NCBI RefSeq assembly: GCF_008107685.1 | Contig: NZ_VIRF01000041.1 | Span: forward strand, 310,001 to 374,000 | Origin: Novosphingobium sp. BW1 | GTDB taxonomy: Bacteria; Pseudomonadota; Alphaproteobacteria; Sphingomonadales; Sphingomonadaceae | Direction: 5' to 3' | DNA: 64,000 nucleotides | Shown: piece by piece, positions 10,842 to 20,354 of the stretch | Position numbering within the stretch: the stretch's first letter is position 1 | Layout: every line of letters starts with the position of its first letter | Position numbers and translations under genes: made by a program | The notes under the pieces: generated by a model | The model's input: only the letters and a program-made list of their open reading frames with translations | Told to the model about the DNA's origin: nothing | The model's database searches: none

Positions 10842-12158
10842 CTAGTCGAGTTCGGCCGCACGGCATTCGAGTTGCCAGCAGAAACCGGCGGAATCGTAAG
10901 ATGTCATCACGTTTGCATTGAGTTTGACCCGCGGCACGTCAACGATGATGCGGGTTCCAAAGCCCTTCTGCTGCGGCGCCTCTACCGCCGGTCCTCCGCG
11001 CTCGCACCAGCGAATACGGAAGATAGCATCCTCCTCCTGGCCCGAGGGTGCCGGTTCGCGCGCCCAGGAAATTGTGACCCGTCCGCCCGGGTCGGAAAGC
11101 GCGCCGTACTTGAGCGCGTTCGTGCCCATCTCGTGCAGCGCCATGGCAAGCGCCTCGGCTGCGCCCGGCGAGAGCATCATGTCGGGCCCTTCGCACGAAA
11201 CCTGCGCGCGCTGCTCGCCCAGCGAGCGTAGCTGCGCCTCGATCATCTCCATGACTGGAATGTCTGACCAGGCCCGGCGCACCAGCACGTCCTGGTTGGC
11301 GGCGAGTCCGCGGATACGCTGCTCCAAGCGCTCGATGAAATCGGGCCGGCTGGCATCGCTGCGCCGCGCCAGCGACTGGATGATCGCCAGCATGTTCTTG
11401 GAGCGATGGTTGACCTCCTGAAGGAGCAGTTCGATGCGCTGTTCGGCATCGCGCATTTCAGTCACGTCGGTGTTGGTGCCGAACCAGAAAACGATCGCCC
11501 CATCCGCATCCCGGATAGGCTTCGCCCGGGAAAGGAACCAGCGCCATTCCCCTTTGGCCGAGCGCAGGGGAAAGGTGTCTTCCCAGTCCGCGCCGGAACG
11601 GAAGCAGGCGCTGATCCGCGCAACCACGCCCTCGACGTAGCCCGGATGGTGGACACTCTGCCAGCCCCACCCCTTCATGTCTTCCAGCGTTGTGCCGGTG
11701 TAGTCAAACCAGCGCTTGTTGTACCAGAAGATCGCCCCCTTGCTGTCCGCGATCCAAGCCAACTGGCTTATGTTGTCGGCGAGGAGCCGAAAACGCTGCT
11801 CGCTCTCGGCAAGCCGACGCTGAGTGGCCTTCTGGTCCGAAATGTCACGCGCGATCTTGCTGGCCGCGACGACCTTGCCATCGCGGTCGAGCAGCGGTGA
11901 GACGGTTACCGCGACGTCGACCAGACTACCATCCTTGCGCAGGCGCACGGTCTCGAAGGTCGGCATGCGCAGGCCCTGCCGAATCCGCGCGATGATCGCG
12001 TCCTCCTCGTCCTGCCGGTCCTCGGGGATCAGCGTGCGGATGTTGCGCCCGACGATCTCGTCGTGCGGCCAGCCGAAAACGCGCTCGGCGGCCGCGTTCC
12101 AGCTGAGAATCGTGCCGTCCAGCCTCTTCCCGACAATGGCGTCGTCGCTCGACTCCAC
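10842..12158 (-). CDS. PAS-PAS HWE-family sensor histidine kinase
   Basis: A 438-residue soluble histidine kinase with no membrane segment. PAS domain 1 (about 1-115) begins VESSDDAIVGKRLDGTILSW. PAS domain 2 (about 125-245) contains ADNISQLAWIADSKGAIFWY. The HWE kinase core has the H-box EVNHRSKNMLAIIQSLARR, the N-box HEMGTNALKYGALS and the signature IRWCERGGP. Such kinases act in light, redox or general stress signalling in alphaproteobacteria. The start is GTG at 12158; the frame is open upstream to the metZ stop without a better start. It lies 47 bp downstream of metZ on the same strand. No response regulator is nearby. Confidence 0.85.
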   Translation of the reverse strand: MESSDDAIVGKRLDGTILSWNAAAERVFGWPHDEIVGRNIRTLIPEDRQDEEDAIIARIRQGLRMPTFETVRLRKDGSLVDVAVTVSPLLDRDGKVVAASKIARDISDQKATQRRLAESEQRFRLLADNISQLAWIADSKGAIFWYNKRWFDYTGTTLEDMKGWGWQSVHHPGYVEGVVARISACFRSGADWEDTFPLRSAKGEWRWFLSRAKPIRDADGAIVFWFGTNTDVTEMRDAEQRIELLLQEVNHRSKNMLAIIQSLARRSDASRPDFIERLEQRIRGLAANQDVLVRRAWSDIPVMEMIEAQLRSLGEQRAQVSCEGPDMMLSPGAAEALAMALHEMGTNALKYGALSDPGGRVTISWAREPAPSGQEEDAIFRIRWCERGGPAVEAPQQKGFGTRIIVDVPRVKLNANVMTSYDSAGFCWQLECRAAELD

Positions 12159-12205
12159 AATGGCTGCAAGAAGCGCCGCCGGGTCGGCTCCGTGGGCGAG
12201 CGTGC

Positions 12206-13414
12206 TCAGAGCCCCGCCCGGTTCAGCGCCTGATCGATGTCCTCGATCAGATCGTCGATATCCTCAAGCCCGACGTTGAAACGCAGCATGCCTTCGGAAA
12301 TGCCCATCGCCTCACGGCCCTCGGGGCCCATGTTGTGGTGGGTGGTCGAGGCCGGGTGGCACATCAGCGAACGCGCATCACCGATGTTGTTCGAGATGTC
12401 GACCAGTTCGAGCGCATCGAGGAGCGCATGCGCCTTCTCGCGCCCACCTTCGACTTCGAAAGCGAAGATCGGACCACAGGCGTCCATCTGCTTTTGCGCT
12501 AGGCCCTTCTGTGGGTGGCTGTCGAGCCAGGGGTGCAGCACACGCTTGACGCGGCCTTCGATGAACTGGCCCATCTTGAGCGCGTTCTCGCTCTGACGCT
12601 TCGCGCGAAGGTCCAGCGTTTCCAGGCCGTGCATCACCACCCAGGCATTGAAGGGCGAAAGGTTGGGGCCGGTGTTGCGCTGGAAGGGCAGCAGCTTGTC
12701 GTTGATGAATTCTTCGGAACCACAGACCGCACCGGCGAGAACCCGGCCCTGCCCGTCCATCATCTTGGTTGCCGAATAGGCCACCACGTCGATGCCGTAT
12801 TCGAGCGGGCGCTGCAGTACGGGGGTGCAAAAAGCGTTGTCGACGACGGTGGTGATGCCATGCGCCTTGGCGATCTCGGCGATGGCGGCCAGATCGGCAA
12901 CGTCCATTGTCGGGTTCGCCGGGGTTTCGAAGAAGAAGACCTTGGTGTTGGGGCGGATCGCCTCTTCCCAGGCCTTGGTGTCGCGCGCGTCGACGACGGT
13001 CACGTCGATGCCGAAGCGCGGCAGCAGACTGTCGCCCAGCCAGCGGCACGAACCGAAGGCGGCGCGGGCGGACACCATGTGATCGCCGGCCGAGAGCTGA
13101 CACAGGAGCGCTGTGGTCATGGCCGACATGCCCGAGGCCTGGGTGCGGCACGCCTCGCCCCCTTCCATGAGCGCGATGCGTTCTTCTAGCATCTGCACGG
13201 TGGGGTTCTGCAGGCGCGAGTAGGTCATGCCGTCGTCCTCGCCCATGAAGCGCGCGGCGGCAGTACCAGCGTTGTCGTAGCTGTACCCCGAGGTCAGGAA
13301 CATCGCCTCGCTGGTCTCGCCCATTTCGGAGCGCCAGGTGCCTCCGCGAATGGCCTTGGTTGCGGGGCGCCAGAGGCGGGTCTTACTGCGGTCCTGTCCA
13401 GTCGTACGTTTCAT
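12206..13414 (-). CDS. metZ: O-succinylhomoserine sulfhydrylase
   Basis: A PLP enzyme of the Cys/Met metabolism family that makes homocysteine from O-succinylhomoserine and sulfide in methionine synthesis. The 402-residue protein has the PLP-lysine motif YSATKMMDGQGRVLAGAV and the family segments GMTYSRLQNPTVQMLEERIA and SGMSAMTTALL. The C-terminal SLMCHPASTTHHNMGPEGRE favours MetZ over cystathionine lyases. The upstream region (13415-13515) is shared with the divergent glycosyltransferase. I looked for a SAM-II riboswitch there and did not find its AAAAAGGG end element. Confidence 0.9.
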   Translation of the reverse strand: MKRTTGQDRSKTRLWRPATKAIRGGTWRSEMGETSEAMFLTSGYSYDNAGTAAARFMGEDDGMTYSRLQNPTVQMLEERIALMEGGEACRTQASGMSAMTTALLCQLSAGDHMVSARAAFGSCRWLGDSLLPRFGIDVTVVDARDTKAWEEAIRPNTKVFFFETPANPTMDVADLAAIAEIAKAHGITTVVDNAFCTPVLQRPLEYGIDVVAYSATKMMDGQGRVLAGAVCGSEEFINDKLLPFQRNTGPNLSPFNAWVVMHGLETLDLRAKRQSENALKMGQFIEGRVKRVLHPWLDSHPQKGLAQKQMDACGPIFAFEVEGGREKAHALLDALELVDISNNIGDARSLMCHPASTTHHNMGPEGREAMGISEGMLRFNVGLEDIDDLIEDIDQALNRAGL

Positions 13415-13515
13415 GGTGCAACGCTCTAGGAGGCCAGACGAGTCGGCGCAAGCGACTGCAACGCAACACGCCCCTGCTTGCGCCCGCCCCGACCAACGCC
13501 TATCCCGCTCAACAG

Positions 13516-14802
13516 ATGTCGCTCAATTCCCGTCCCGACCGCGATCCCCTGCTGTGGTGCACCGCGATCGCCTTCGCATTCCTGGCGCTGCTGCTCTGGC
13601 GCATCACCTTCCCCGTCGAGTTCTACTTCGACGAGATCCATTACGTGCCCGCAGCCCGCAAGCTCCTGGACCTGGTGCCCGCCAATCGCGAACACCCCAT
13701 GTTCGGCAAGGAAGTGATCGCAGGCTTCATCTGGCTGCTGGGCGACACGCCGCTGGCCTGGCGGCTGGGGCCGGTGCTGGCAGGTGCGCTGGGTCTGTTC
13801 GGTTTCGGGCGATTCCTGTGGCATGTGTCGCACAGGCGCCGCGCGACGATCTTGGGCATGGTCCTGCTCGCTACCAACTTCATGTGGTTCGTGCAGAGCC
13901 GCATCGCCATGCTCGACATGATCGAGGCGGGGCTGTGCATGGTGGGCCTGTGGCAATTTGCCGCCGCGCTCAGAGCCTCGGGTACGAAGAGCGCGCGCGG
14001 CCACCTGCTCGCCGCCGGACTGGCCATGGGGCTCTCGCTCGGCGCCAAATGGTCAAGCGCCCCCGCGTTGATGGTGCCGGGTCTTGCCTTTCTCGCCCTG
14101 CGGCTTGCCGAAGGCGGGCCCTTCTTCAAGGGGCGCAAGGGCGGTGCCGGAACGATCCCAGGGATCTCGCTTCTCGAGGCCGCCTTCTGGCTCGGCCTCT
14201 TCCCCTTGGGCGTCTACTGGCTGACCTACCTGCCCGCGATGTTCTACGCCGACCGGCCTATCTGGTTTACCGGCTTCATTGAGCAGCACGAATACATGAT
14301 CCGCCTACAGGACAGCGTTAAGAAGCCCCACCCCTACCGCTCGTACTGGTACATGTGGGTCACCGACTGGCGCGATATCTGGTATCTTTTCAAAGTGATC
14401 GATGGTTCCCAGCGCGGCATCGTGATGCTGGGCAACCCGCTCTCGATGCTGGCTGGTCTTGGCGCGCTGGTCTGGGGACTGTGGGCGATCCTCTTCCGGC
14501 GGCGCTGGGACGTGGCGCTGCTCCTTGCGCTTTACACACTCTGCCTTGGCGTCTGGGCGATCAACGGCAAGCCCGTGCAGTTCTATTACCACTACCTTCT
14601 GCCAGGCGCCTTCCTGATGGGCCTCCTGGCCTTTGCGCTCGAGCCACTGCTGGCCCGGCGCGGTCGATGGCGCTGGTTGGGGGTGGGCATTCCGGCGCTT
14701 TCGGCCCTGCTGTTCCTGAGCTTCTTCCCGATCCTCTCGGGGCTGCCCCTGCCAACGCGCCAGTTCTACAACGTCTGGATGTGGCTGCCGAGCTGGCGCT
14801 AA
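13516..14802 (+). CDS. GT39-type (PMT/ArnT-like) membrane glycosyltransferase
   Basis: A 428-residue polytopic membrane protein. The first loop carries FPVEFYFDEIHYVPAARKLL, whose acidic pair (DE) is the catalytic loop signature of the PMT/ArnT (GT39/GT83) families. These use polyprenyl-phosphate sugars to glycosylate proteins or lipids on the periplasmic face. About ten hydrophobic segments follow, and HPMFGKEVIAGFIWLLGD matches the next family loop. It sits opposite a GT2-GtrA gene, a common partner that would make the lipid-linked sugar donor. The start at 13516 gives the standard short cytoplasmic N-terminus. Confidence 0.82.
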   Translation: MSLNSRPDRDPLLWCTAIAFAFLALLLWRITFPVEFYFDEIHYVPAARKLLDLVPANREHPMFGKEVIAGFIWLLGDTPLAWRLGPVLAGALGLFGFGRFLWHVSHRRRATILGMVLLATNFMWFVQSRIAMLDMIEAGLCMVGLWQFAAALRASGTKSARGHLLAAGLAMGLSLGAKWSSAPALMVPGLAFLALRLAEGGPFFKGRKGGAGTIPGISLLEAAFWLGLFPLGVYWLTYLPAMFYADRPIWFTGFIEQHEYMIRLQDSVKKPHPYRSYWYMWVTDWRDIWYLFKVIDGSQRGIVMLGNPLSMLAGLGALVWGLWAILFRRRWDVALLLALYTLCLGVWAINGKPVQFYYHYLLPGAFLMGLLAFALEPLLARRGRWRWLGVGIPALSALLFLSFFPILSGLPLPTRQFYNVWMWLPSWR

Positions 14803-14806
14803 AGCC

Positions 14807-14833
14807 GCCGGGGGCTCAAGGGGAGCCCCCGGC
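14807..14833. terminator. Hairpin between convergent glycosyltransferase genes
   Basis: GCCGGGGGCTC at 14807-14817 pairs with GAGCCCCCGGC at 14823-14833 around a 5-base loop. It lies between two convergent genes and probably serves both. There is no clear T-run, so termination efficiency is uncertain. Confidence 0.6.
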
Positions 14834-14842
14834 GTAGCAGGA

Positions 14843-16024
14843 TCAGTACTTGCCCCAGACGAACTTGGACGACAGGGCGAAATTCCAGACCGCGCCCAGG
14901 ATGATGCCTACCAGAACGGCCACGAAGTCGTGGAAACCGATGGACTTGAGCACGGCAGCCGACCCCACATTGGTCAGCAGGCCAAGCGAGCAGGTCAGCG
15001 CGAACTGAGCCCAGCCGCGCAGCAGTGCGCTAAAGCCGCGCAGGCGCTTGTCGGAATAGGTCAGCTCGTTGTTGAGGACGAAGTTGAACGTCATAGCCAC
15101 GACAGCGGCCAGCGTATTCGCGGTATTGAAGACCGCACTTTCCGACCAGTTACCGTAGACGAAGCGCTCCCCGAAAACGACGTGGAGGAGCACCCAGAGC
15201 GCTGCGAACTGGACGATAACGCCCAGAGCGCCGACGGTCCCGAACAGCGCGAAACGCGTCGGGATGATCCGGCCGAGCCACTTGTCGTAGAGGCCTACGA
15301 GAAATTCAAACACTACGGTCTGGTCCAGTTTGCTTTCGCCCTCGGCGCGGGCCGCGAAGTTGAGCGGAAATTCCTTGACGCGCAAGGGCGTTTCGGAGGT
15401 CGCCAGAATATCGAGCAGGATCTTGAAGCCCACGCCCGAGAGGCGGTGCGCATCCGCACGCAGGATCTCGGCGGGGAGCATGAAGAAGCCGCTCATCGGG
15501 TCGGTCAGCTCGACGCCGGTCACCTTGTTGGCAATCCGGTTGGCAAAACCGGAGACCCTCACACGGTCCGGCCGCCCCCAGGCCTCGGTGCTCGCCCCTT
15601 CGGCAAAACGCGAGGCGTAGGCAAGGTCGTATTCGCCGGTCTTGAGCGAGGCCAGCATGCCCACGAGCAGCGCAGGGTCGTGCTGGTGATCCGCGTCCAT
15701 CACCGCAACGTAGGGTGCAGAAGTCGAGCACATACCCTCAATGGCGGCGCTGGCAAGCCCGCGCCGCCCGATACGCTGGATACAGCGCACGCGCGGATCG
15801 GCCTGTGCGATCTTGCGCACCTCATCGGACGTGCCGTCCGGGCTGTTGTCATCGACGTAGATAACTTCCCAAGCGATGCCCTGAAGCTCGCGATCGATCC
15901 GCTCCACCATCGTCGCGATGTTGCGACGCTCATTATAGGTGGGCAGGACAATCGCGAGTTCGAGTGGCCGGGTCGCCAGAGGCGTATCAGCCGGGACGAA
16001 AGCAGGCGAGGCGATATCGTTCAT
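14843..16024 (-). CDS. Polyprenyl-phosphate glycosyltransferase with C-terminal GtrA domain
   Basis: A 393-residue protein. Residues about 25-250 form a GT2 domain of the dolichol-phosphate mannose synthase type, with LAIVLPTYNERRNIATMVER, YVDDNSPDGTSDEVRKIA and VMDADHQHDP (the metal-binding DXD-like motif). Residues about 265-390 form a four-helix GtrA domain, which is thought to help flip the lipid-linked sugar. The start at 16024 was chosen at MNDIASPAFVPADTPL; the frame is open further upstream but that stretch is arginine-rich shadow sequence. With the facing GT39 gene it forms a plausible two-step periplasmic glycosylation pair. Confidence 0.88.
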   Translation of the reverse strand: MNDIASPAFVPADTPLATRPLELAIVLPTYNERRNIATMVERIDRELQGIAWEVIYVDDNSPDGTSDEVRKIAQADPRVRCIQRIGRRGLASAAIEGMCSTSAPYVAVMDADHQHDPALLVGMLASLKTGEYDLAYASRFAEGASTEAWGRPDRVRVSGFANRIANKVTGVELTDPMSGFFMLPAEILRADAHRLSGVGFKILLDILATSETPLRVKEFPLNFAARAEGESKLDQTVVFEFLVGLYDKWLGRIIPTRFALFGTVGALGVIVQFAALWVLLHVVFGERFVYGNWSESAVFNTANTLAAVVAMTFNFVLNNELTYSDKRLRGFSALLRGWAQFALTCSLGLLTNVGSAAVLKSIGFHDFVAVLVGIILGAVWNFALSSKFVWGKY

Positions 16025-16070
16025 GGAATCGGAACTGTAATCGGATGAAGACAAGGGCGACGCCGGGCTC

Positions 16071-17114
16071 TTACAGGCGCGCCAGGACCGCGTCACCGAT
16101 TTCCACGGTGCCCGCGCTGCCTCCCAGATCCCCGCCCTTGATGCCATCGGCGAGCGCGGCAGCGACCGCCTCCTCGATACGCACGGCTTCGGCTTCCAAG
16201 CCAAAGGAGTGGCGCAGCATCATTGCGGCCGAAAGGATCGTCGCCATCGGGTTGGCCAGGCCCTTGCCCGCAATGTCAGGCGCTGAACCGTGGATCGGCT
16301 CGTAAAGGCCAAAGCTGCCCTCCGCTAAGCTCGCCGAAGCCAGCAAGCCGATCGAGCCCACGCACATGCTGGCCTGGTCGGAGAGAATGTCGCCGAACAG
16401 GTTGCCGGTCACGACCACGTCGAACTGGCCGGGGTTCTTCACAAGCTGCATCGCCGCATTGTCGACGTACATGTGGGCGAGTTCGACTTCGGGGTAGTCC
16501 TTGGACACTTCGATCACGACGTCGCGCCACAGCTGCGAAGTTTCCAGGACGTTGGCCTTGTCGACCGAGCACAGCTTCTTGTCACGGGTCATTGCTGCCT
16601 TGAAACCCGCGTGCGCGATACGGCGCACCTCGTCCTCGGCATAGGACATCATGTCCCAGCCCTGACGGCGGCCGTCCTCAAGCCTGCGCATGCCCTTTTC
16701 GCCGAAGTAGACGTCGCCGTTGAGCTCACGCACGATCAGGAGGTCGATTTCCTGCGCGACTTCCGGGCGCAGCGAGGTTAGACCTTCGAGCCCCTTGAAC
16801 ACGCGCGCAGGACGCAGGTTGGCGAACAGACCCAGCTCCTTGCGCAGACCAAGAACGGCCTGCTCGGGACGCAGATGGCGCTCAAGATGGTCCAGGTCGA
16901 AGTCGCCGACCGCGCCAAACAGGATGGCATCGGCCGAACGCGCGATGTCGAGCGTGGCTTCGGGAAGCGGGTGGCCATGCTTGCGGTAGGCCGCGCCGCC
17001 AACGTCACCCTCGACCAGTTCGAGGTTTGGCAGACCCAGCTTCTCGAGAACGCGCACGGCCTCACCCGTGACTTCCGGACCGATCCCGTCGCCTGCAAAA
17101 ACCGCGATGCGCAT
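16071..17114 (-). CDS. leuB: 3-isopropylmalate dehydrogenase
   Basis: LeuB oxidises and decarboxylates 3-isopropylmalate in leucine synthesis, using NAD+ and a divalent metal. The 347-residue protein starts [15 protein letters not shown]. It has the substrate-loop arginines in [12 protein letters not shown] and the metal and NAD region [20 protein letters not shown], followed by [13 protein letters not shown] and [14 protein letters not shown]. The start at 17114 is the standard one; the longer open frame runs into recO. leuC, leuD and leuA are not in the window. It lies 22 bp downstream of recO on the same strand. Confidence 0.95.
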   Translation of the reverse strand: MRIAVFAGDGIGPEVTGEAVRVLEKLGLPNLELVEGDVGGAAYRKHGHPLPEATLDIARSADAILFGAVGDFDLDHLERHLRPEQAVLGLRKELGLFANLRPARVFKGLEGLTSLRPEVAQEIDLLIVRELNGDVYFGEKGMRRLEDGRRQGWDMMSYAEDEVRRIAHAGFKAAMTRDKKLCSVDKANVLETSQLWRDVVIEVSKDYPEVELAHMYVDNAAMQLVKNPGQFDVVVTGNLFGDILSDQASMCVGSIGLLASASLAEGSFGLYEPIHGSAPDIAGKGLANPMATILSAAMMLRHSFGLEAEAVRIEEAVAAALADGIKGGDLGGSAGTVEIGDAVLARL

Positions 17115-17136
17115 GCCTGTTTCCCTAGCTGCTGTC

Positions 17137-17745
17137 TTAGTCAGAAATTCGTCCCAACCGCTCGCGCAGCTGGGTGCGGGCCGCCATAACGTCTTTGCGC
17201 CGTTCGGCAAGCGGATAGCGGGCCAGTTCGCGCCCGATCCTGTCGAAAGTCCGCAGAATCGCGTCCCAGTCCCTCTCATCCGGACGCGGCACGGGCACGC
17301 CATAACCCAGTTCGCGCAGCAGCAGGACCTCATAGGAGAGAAGCGCCAGCGCCCATCCGCGTGCGGAAGGTGCCACGCAAATCGCCTCGAGCAGACCGCC
17401 AAGCGCCTGGTGGAGCGCTGGATAAGCCTGCCGCTCGGGCAGGCTGGCGGCGGTGAGCGAGGTCAACCAGGAAAAGGCCGCCGCCGGTAGCGGCTCGGAC
17501 AGCCAGGGGCCGCGCGAGCGCACGAGCTCGACGCGCGCGAAAGGAAGCTGCCCTTCCGAACGCGCACGGATATCGACAGCTACGATGTTTCCGGGAATGA
17601 GTACGGGCCGCAAGGTGCGCCCCCGCGCGCCGGCAACATAGGCCGCGACGACGCCTTCTTCGTGGGTTAGGAACCGGACAATGGCCGCCGCCTCGCCATG
17701 CGGGCGCACGGCGCAGACGATCGCCTCGGCACGCAGCTCCATCAT
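17137..17745 (-). CDS. recO: DNA repair protein RecO
   Basis: RecO helps load RecA onto SSB-coated DNA in the RecFOR pathway. The 202-residue protein starts [20 protein letters not shown] and has the OB-fold segment [20 protein letters not shown]. The C-terminal helical part contains [20 protein letters not shown]. It is slightly shorter than many alphaproteobacterial RecO proteins. An ATG three codons upstream (17754) is an alternative start. It is followed by leuB, probably co-transcribed. Confidence 0.88.
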   Translation of the reverse strand: MMELRAEAIVCAVRPHGEAAAIVRFLTHEEGVVAAYVAGARGRTLRPVLIPGNIVAVDIRARSEGQLPFARVELVRSRGPWLSEPLPAAAFSWLTSLTAASLPERQAYPALHQALGGLLEAICVAPSARGWALALLSYEVLLLRELGYGVPVPRPDERDWDAILRTFDRIGRELARYPLAERRKDVMAARTQLRERLGRISD

Positions 17746-17832
17746 GCCCCGCACCTGCAGGTCATGCGCGAGAGTTTCCGCATCCCGAGCCCGGCACCGT
17801 CTGGATTCCTTCGGGAGTCACCCCGCGAGGGA

Positions 17833-18087
17833 TCAGCCGTTGCGCAGCTGCTTGGCTTCGATCTCGTCAAGACGGGCCTTAAGGGCTTCGCATTCCGCGC
17901 GTGCCGTTGCGGCCATTTCCTTGACCGCCTCGAATTCCTCGCGGCTCACGAAGTCCATGTCGCCCATGAACTCCTTGGCGCGCTCACGCATGTTGTCACG
18001 CGCTTCGCGGGTCATGCCGGCAAACGTGCCGGCAGCGCTGTTCATCATCTTGACGAAATCGGCGACGAAAGGGTTTTCGCTTTGCAT
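17833..18087 (-). CDS. BMFP-domain accessory factor (UbiK-like)
   Basis: An 84-residue protein of the BMFP/YqiC family. It has an N-terminal amphipathic part (ENPFVADFVKMMNSAAG) and a C-terminal coiled coil (SREEFEAVKEMAATARAE) ending KARLDEIEAK. In enterobacteria UbiK helps ubiquinone synthesis under oxygen; related proteins fuse membranes in vitro. The length and layout match the family. The role in this organism is inferred. Confidence 0.82.
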   Translation of the reverse strand: MQSENPFVADFVKMMNSAAGTFAGMTREARDNMRERAKEFMGDMDFVSREEFEAVKEMAATARAECEALKARLDEIEAKQLRNG

Positions 18088-18194
18088 GTAAACCTAAATG
18101 GTACAGCCCGCTCCCCTGCGCAAGAGGGTTCGATGGCGTTGGTGGAGGAGAATCACGCGCTCGCCGAGAAGATCACGGCCAAGGCAGGCCCGGT

Positions 18195-18749
18195 TCATAT
18201 CTCGTAGCGGATCTCCGCTCCCGAGAACGCCTTGCCGTCAAGGTCGCGATTGATCTGGAGGAAGGCGTAGTTGAGGTAGCTCGCGAAAAGGATCCAGACG
18301 AGATAGGGCAAAAGCAGCAGCGCCGCCTTTACGCGGATGCGCCAGAACAGCGCAATCGTGACCACCACGAGGACATCGAGCACGCCGATGACCACCAGGG
18401 CGCCTGTGATGCGGTGCATCCCGAAGAAGACCGGCGACCAGGCGAGATTCACCAGGAACTGCAGCGCGAAGACGCAAGAAGCCAGGCCACGCCCGGACGC
18501 TCCGCGCGCGGCCAGGATCAGCGCCAGGGAAAAGCCCATCATCGCATAAAGAATGGTCCAGACGATCCCGAAGGCGGCGGGCGGCGGATAGACGGCGGGC
18601 TTGGCCAGTGCGGCGAACCAGACATTTTGCGGCCCACTCGGCGCGAGCGCTCCTGAAAGAAACCCGCAGAGCACAAGCGCGGGGACACAGACCAGCGACC
18701 AGCGCAGGAAACTGGCGCGCAACTGACCGGAAGAGGCAAGCAGATTCAT
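18195..18749 (-). CDS. TspO/MBR family protein
   Basis: A 184-residue five-helix membrane protein of the TspO (tryptophan-rich sensory protein/translocator) family, which binds porphyrins and tetrapyrroles. Family features are AKPAVYPPPAAFGIVWTILY, LVNLAWSPVFFGMHR and PYLVWILFASYLNYAF. The start MNLLASSGQ at 18749 is preferred over an ATG six codons upstream. It is a single gene. Confidence 0.9.
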   Translation of the reverse strand: MNLLASSGQLRASFLRWSLVCVPALVLCGFLSGALAPSGPQNVWFAALAKPAVYPPPAAFGIVWTILYAMMGFSLALILAARGASGRGLASCVFALQFLVNLAWSPVFFGMHRITGALVVIGVLDVLVVVTIALFWRIRVKAALLLLPYLVWILFASYLNYAFLQINRDLDGKAFSGAEIRYEI

Positions 18750-18859
18750 ACCCGGATCATCTCTCAAAACAGGGGACCGACACAGCCGCCCAACCCTAAC
18801 CGATGGTTCGTATTACGTTACTTGAGGAAATCTGGCGCGCAAGGAAAGCCCCGCACCGT

Positions 18860-19714
18860 TCAGGCCCCGCTCCCGATGTCGCCTGCGGCCTCGCGGCCGC
18901 GTGCTGCCGAAACGAGGAATTCGACATTGCCTTCCGGCCCCGTGATCGGGCTCTCCACGATCCCCTGGATGGTCCAGCCCCCCTCTTCCAGCCAGACACG
19001 CACCTCCTCGCAGACACGCGCGTGGAGCGCGGGATCGCGCACGACGCCGCCCTTGCCCACCTCGCCGCGCCCAACCTCGAATTGCGGCTTGATGAGCGCA
19101 ACGAGACGGCAATCCGGCCCGGCCAGATTCAGGGGCACTTCCAGCACCTTGGCTAGACTGATGAAACTCGCATCGCAGACCACCCAGTTGCAGTCCTGCG
19201 TGATGTGCTCATCTGTCAGGATGCGGGCGCTGGTCTGCTCCAGCACCGTGACGCGCGGGTCCTGGCGCAGCTTCCAGGCAAGCTGGTTGGTGCCCGAATC
19301 GACCGCGAAGACATGGGTCGCCCCCTTGGTGAGGAGCACATCTGTAAAGCCCCCGGTCGAGGAGCCGACATCGATCGCCACCGCGCCCGCCGGATCGAGC
19401 CCGAAGTGCTCTATGCCATGGGCGAGCTTGATCCCCCCGCGCGAAACCCACGGGTGATCGCGCCCGCGCACTTCCAGCGGCGCCTCGGCCTTGAGGGTCT
19501 GCCCGGCCTTGGCGATCTTGGTTTCCCCGGAAAAAACGTGCCCCGCCATGATCAGCGCCTGCGCGCGCGTGCGGCTCTCGACAAGGCCCCGGTCGACGAG
19601 CATCTGGTCGACGCGCGCCTTCCCTGCGGATTTGTCATGCGGCTTAGCCCCTTTGCCCCGGTTTTCGGGGGCACTGGACTTTTCGGTGGATGGAGACTGG
19701 GACGCGTCGGACAT
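18860..19714 (-). CDS. tlyA: TlyA family rRNA 2'-O-methyltransferase/hemolysin-like protein
   Basis: TlyA proteins methylate ribose 2'-OH groups in rRNA (C1409 of 16S and C1920 of 23S in mycobacteria). The 284-residue protein has an N-terminal S4 RNA-binding domain (ARVDQMLVDRGLVESRTRAQ, about residues 30-95). An FtsJ-like methyltransferase domain follows, with SAM motif AIDVGSSTGGFTDVLL and PQFEVGRGEVGKGGVV. The start at 19714 gives a short, charged, low-complexity leader before the S4 domain. It is divergent from the lipoprotein gene at 19764. Confidence 0.9.
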   Translation of the reverse strand: MSDASQSPSTEKSSAPENRGKGAKPHDKSAGKARVDQMLVDRGLVESRTRAQALIMAGHVFSGETKIAKAGQTLKAEAPLEVRGRDHPWVSRGGIKLAHGIEHFGLDPAGAVAIDVGSSTGGFTDVLLTKGATHVFAVDSGTNQLAWKLRQDPRVTVLEQTSARILTDEHITQDCNWVVCDASFISLAKVLEVPLNLAGPDCRLVALIKPQFEVGRGEVGKGGVVRDPALHARVCEEVRVWLEEGGWTIQGIVESPITGPEGNVEFLVSAARGREAAGDIGSGA

Positions 19715-19763
19715 GGGGCACTGCACACTTGAGAAGAGGCGCTCGTCATTCCATACCGGGCGC

Positions 19764-20354
19764 ATGAAGGCAAATCCGCGCGGTAGCGCTCTCCCCGTCC
19801 GTCTCGTTTCGGCACCGGCTCTCGCCCTGACCCTGTTTGCGGCTGGCTGCATCCCCGGACCGCCAGCCTCGACGTCCACGCCCAACGCCTCGCGTCCGGC
19901 ACAGCGCCCCGCGCAGCCGCAGGTCCAACAGGCGGCCACGCCCGCACCACCGCCCTCCCCGCACCCGCTGCCCGAACCTGCAAACTGGCGCGACGCGCCC
20001 GTGACGCCGGGCACCTGGAGCTGGGCGCAGAGCGGCCCCCGCTCGGTCGCCGAATTCGGAGGCAGTCTGTTCACCATGCGCTGTGACACGCGCAATGCCA
20101 CGGTGACGCTTGAACGCCGCGCCCAGGGTGCTGCGGGCCGTGTTACCATGGGCATCACCACGATGCAGGACACGCACACCGTCACGGCCGATGCGCGACA
20201 GGGCTATTATGTCGCGACCCTGCCCGCGCGCAGCCCGATCCTCGACGACATGACCTTCACCCGCGGCCGCTTTGCGCTGTCCACGCAAGGCCAGCCCACG
20301 CTCTACATTCCGAGCTGGACCGAAGTGTCGCGCGTGATCGAGGACTGCCGCTGA
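19764..20354 (+). CDS. Putative lipoprotein of unknown function
   Basis: A 196-residue protein with a lipoprotein signal peptide: a basic N-terminus, the hydrophobic segment APALALTLFAAGC and a lipobox cysteine near residue 29. A proline/alanine/glutamine-rich linker follows (about 30-75). The folded C-terminal part has two cysteines (MRCDTRNATVTLERR and the final IEDCR) that could form a disulfide. I do not recognise a domain. Location in the outer or inner membrane facing the periplasm is inferred. Confidence 0.75.
   Translation: MKANPRGSALPVRLVSAPALALTLFAAGCIPGPPASTSTPNASRPAQRPAQPQVQQAATPAPPPSPHPLPEPANWRDAPVTPGTWSWAQSGPRSVAEFGGSLFTMRCDTRNATVTLERRAQGAAGRVTMGITTMQDTHTVTADARQGYYVATLPARSPILDDMTFTRGRFALSTQGQPTLYIPSWTEVSRVIEDCR

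Noticed and set aside
13415..13515. SAM-II type riboswitch before metZ
   Set aside because: SAM-II elements often precede metZ in alphaproteobacteria, but I do not see the conserved AAAAAGGG end or the pseudoknot pairing here.
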